Of a DNA stretch of 64,000 bases, positions 63,607 through 64,000 are shown one piece after another (the first letter of the stretch is position 1; each line of letters opens with the position of its first letter). The translations under genes and the position numbers were made by a program. The stretch spans positions 21,380,172-21,444,171 of the forward strand of contig CM055191.1 of the NCBI GenBank assembly GCA_029224185.1, in the 5' to 3' direction. The DNA is from Karalla daura. Taxonomy: Eukaryota; Chordata; Actinopteri; Chaetodontiformes; Leiognathidae. The notes beneath the pieces were generated by a model. It did not search any database, was not told the origin of the DNA, and was given only the letters and a program-made list of their open reading frames with translations.

Positions 63607-64000
63607 AGTGAGGCGTTCACGTGGCTTTGTCAGGTAGCTCGTGAGACTCCTCACTTTCAAACCCCCCCCCCGTTCTTCGGGGGGGGGGCGCTGTCGGAGG
63701 AGATGGTCAGGGAGACGGTGCTCCTCCGTTTCTCCCCTCACCTCTCTCTCTCTTTCGTCTTTGCCCGAGCGCAGATCCCCCTAAGCTCGGCGGTGCTGCG
63801 TTCGAAGGTCTCCCGGACCCGCGCAAAACGGTGAAATCGAAAGTGCTGCCGCTAAAACGTCTTCCCCTGCGGCAGTTCTGAATGGTGTCACCGGCAAGCG
63901 GCGGGGCGCCACTCACCCACCCGTGGGGTTTCAGCGTCACCGGGCCGGCATCGGGCAGCCTCTTTTGGTTCAAGTCGCGTCGAGGCGACGTTGGAAACGT
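63607..64000. other. Right flank, no gene seen
   Basis: GC-rich unique sequence after the minisatellite, with a CCCCCCCC...GGGGGGGG inverted pair at 63662-63688 (about 9 bp each) and a short CT run. No exon recognised. Confidence 0.5.

Overview
The window is eukaryotic, vertebrate-type DNA, most likely from a teleost fish. It has one spliced gene with short GT-AG introns, very dense microsatellites, two 100-N assembly gaps (590-689 and 24067-24166), and remnants of the 3' tails of fish retroposons. Nothing bacterial or viral was recognised, and there is no CRISPR array. Most long open frames are low-complexity DNA (CT, GA, GT, poly-G/C or minisatellite) read as protein.

The one gene supported in detail lies on the minus strand at 1812-6775. 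Seven consecutive coding exons were joined by eye; every intron is GT...AG and every reading phase fits. They give the first 225 residues of an alpha/beta-hydrolase-fold protein with an N-terminal signal-anchor-like membrane segment. The C-terminal exons were not found and probably lie left of the window. The usual nucleophile elbow G-x-S-x-G reads G-S-E-L-G, so it may be a non-classical or inactive hydrolase. An ETS/GABP-type site lies 5' of its ATG in a short GC-rich promoter.

From about 7 to 52 kb no complete gene is visible. AT-rich unique DNA (7-12.7 kb) gives way to alternating CpG-rich segments, simple repeats and unique blocks. Some unique blocks look like conserved non-coding elements, which cannot be tested without alignment. 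A small exon-like 81-bp segment (37550-37630, minus) has matching splice sites but is not identified. Perfect palindromes occur at 15298-15329 and 43531-43592.

The right 12 kb (52-64 kb) is a repeat cluster. It holds a telomere-like inverted motif beside a 23-G run, a 469-bp CT tract, a 36-G run, a 16-bp minisatellite with no forward stop codon (57153-58020), a (CTG)n run, and a 31-bp minisatellite of about 66 copies (61553-63606) with a visible higher-order duplication. The genes and repeats show no shared pathway; the window reads as the 5' part of one gene followed by an intergenic, possibly regulatory landscape.
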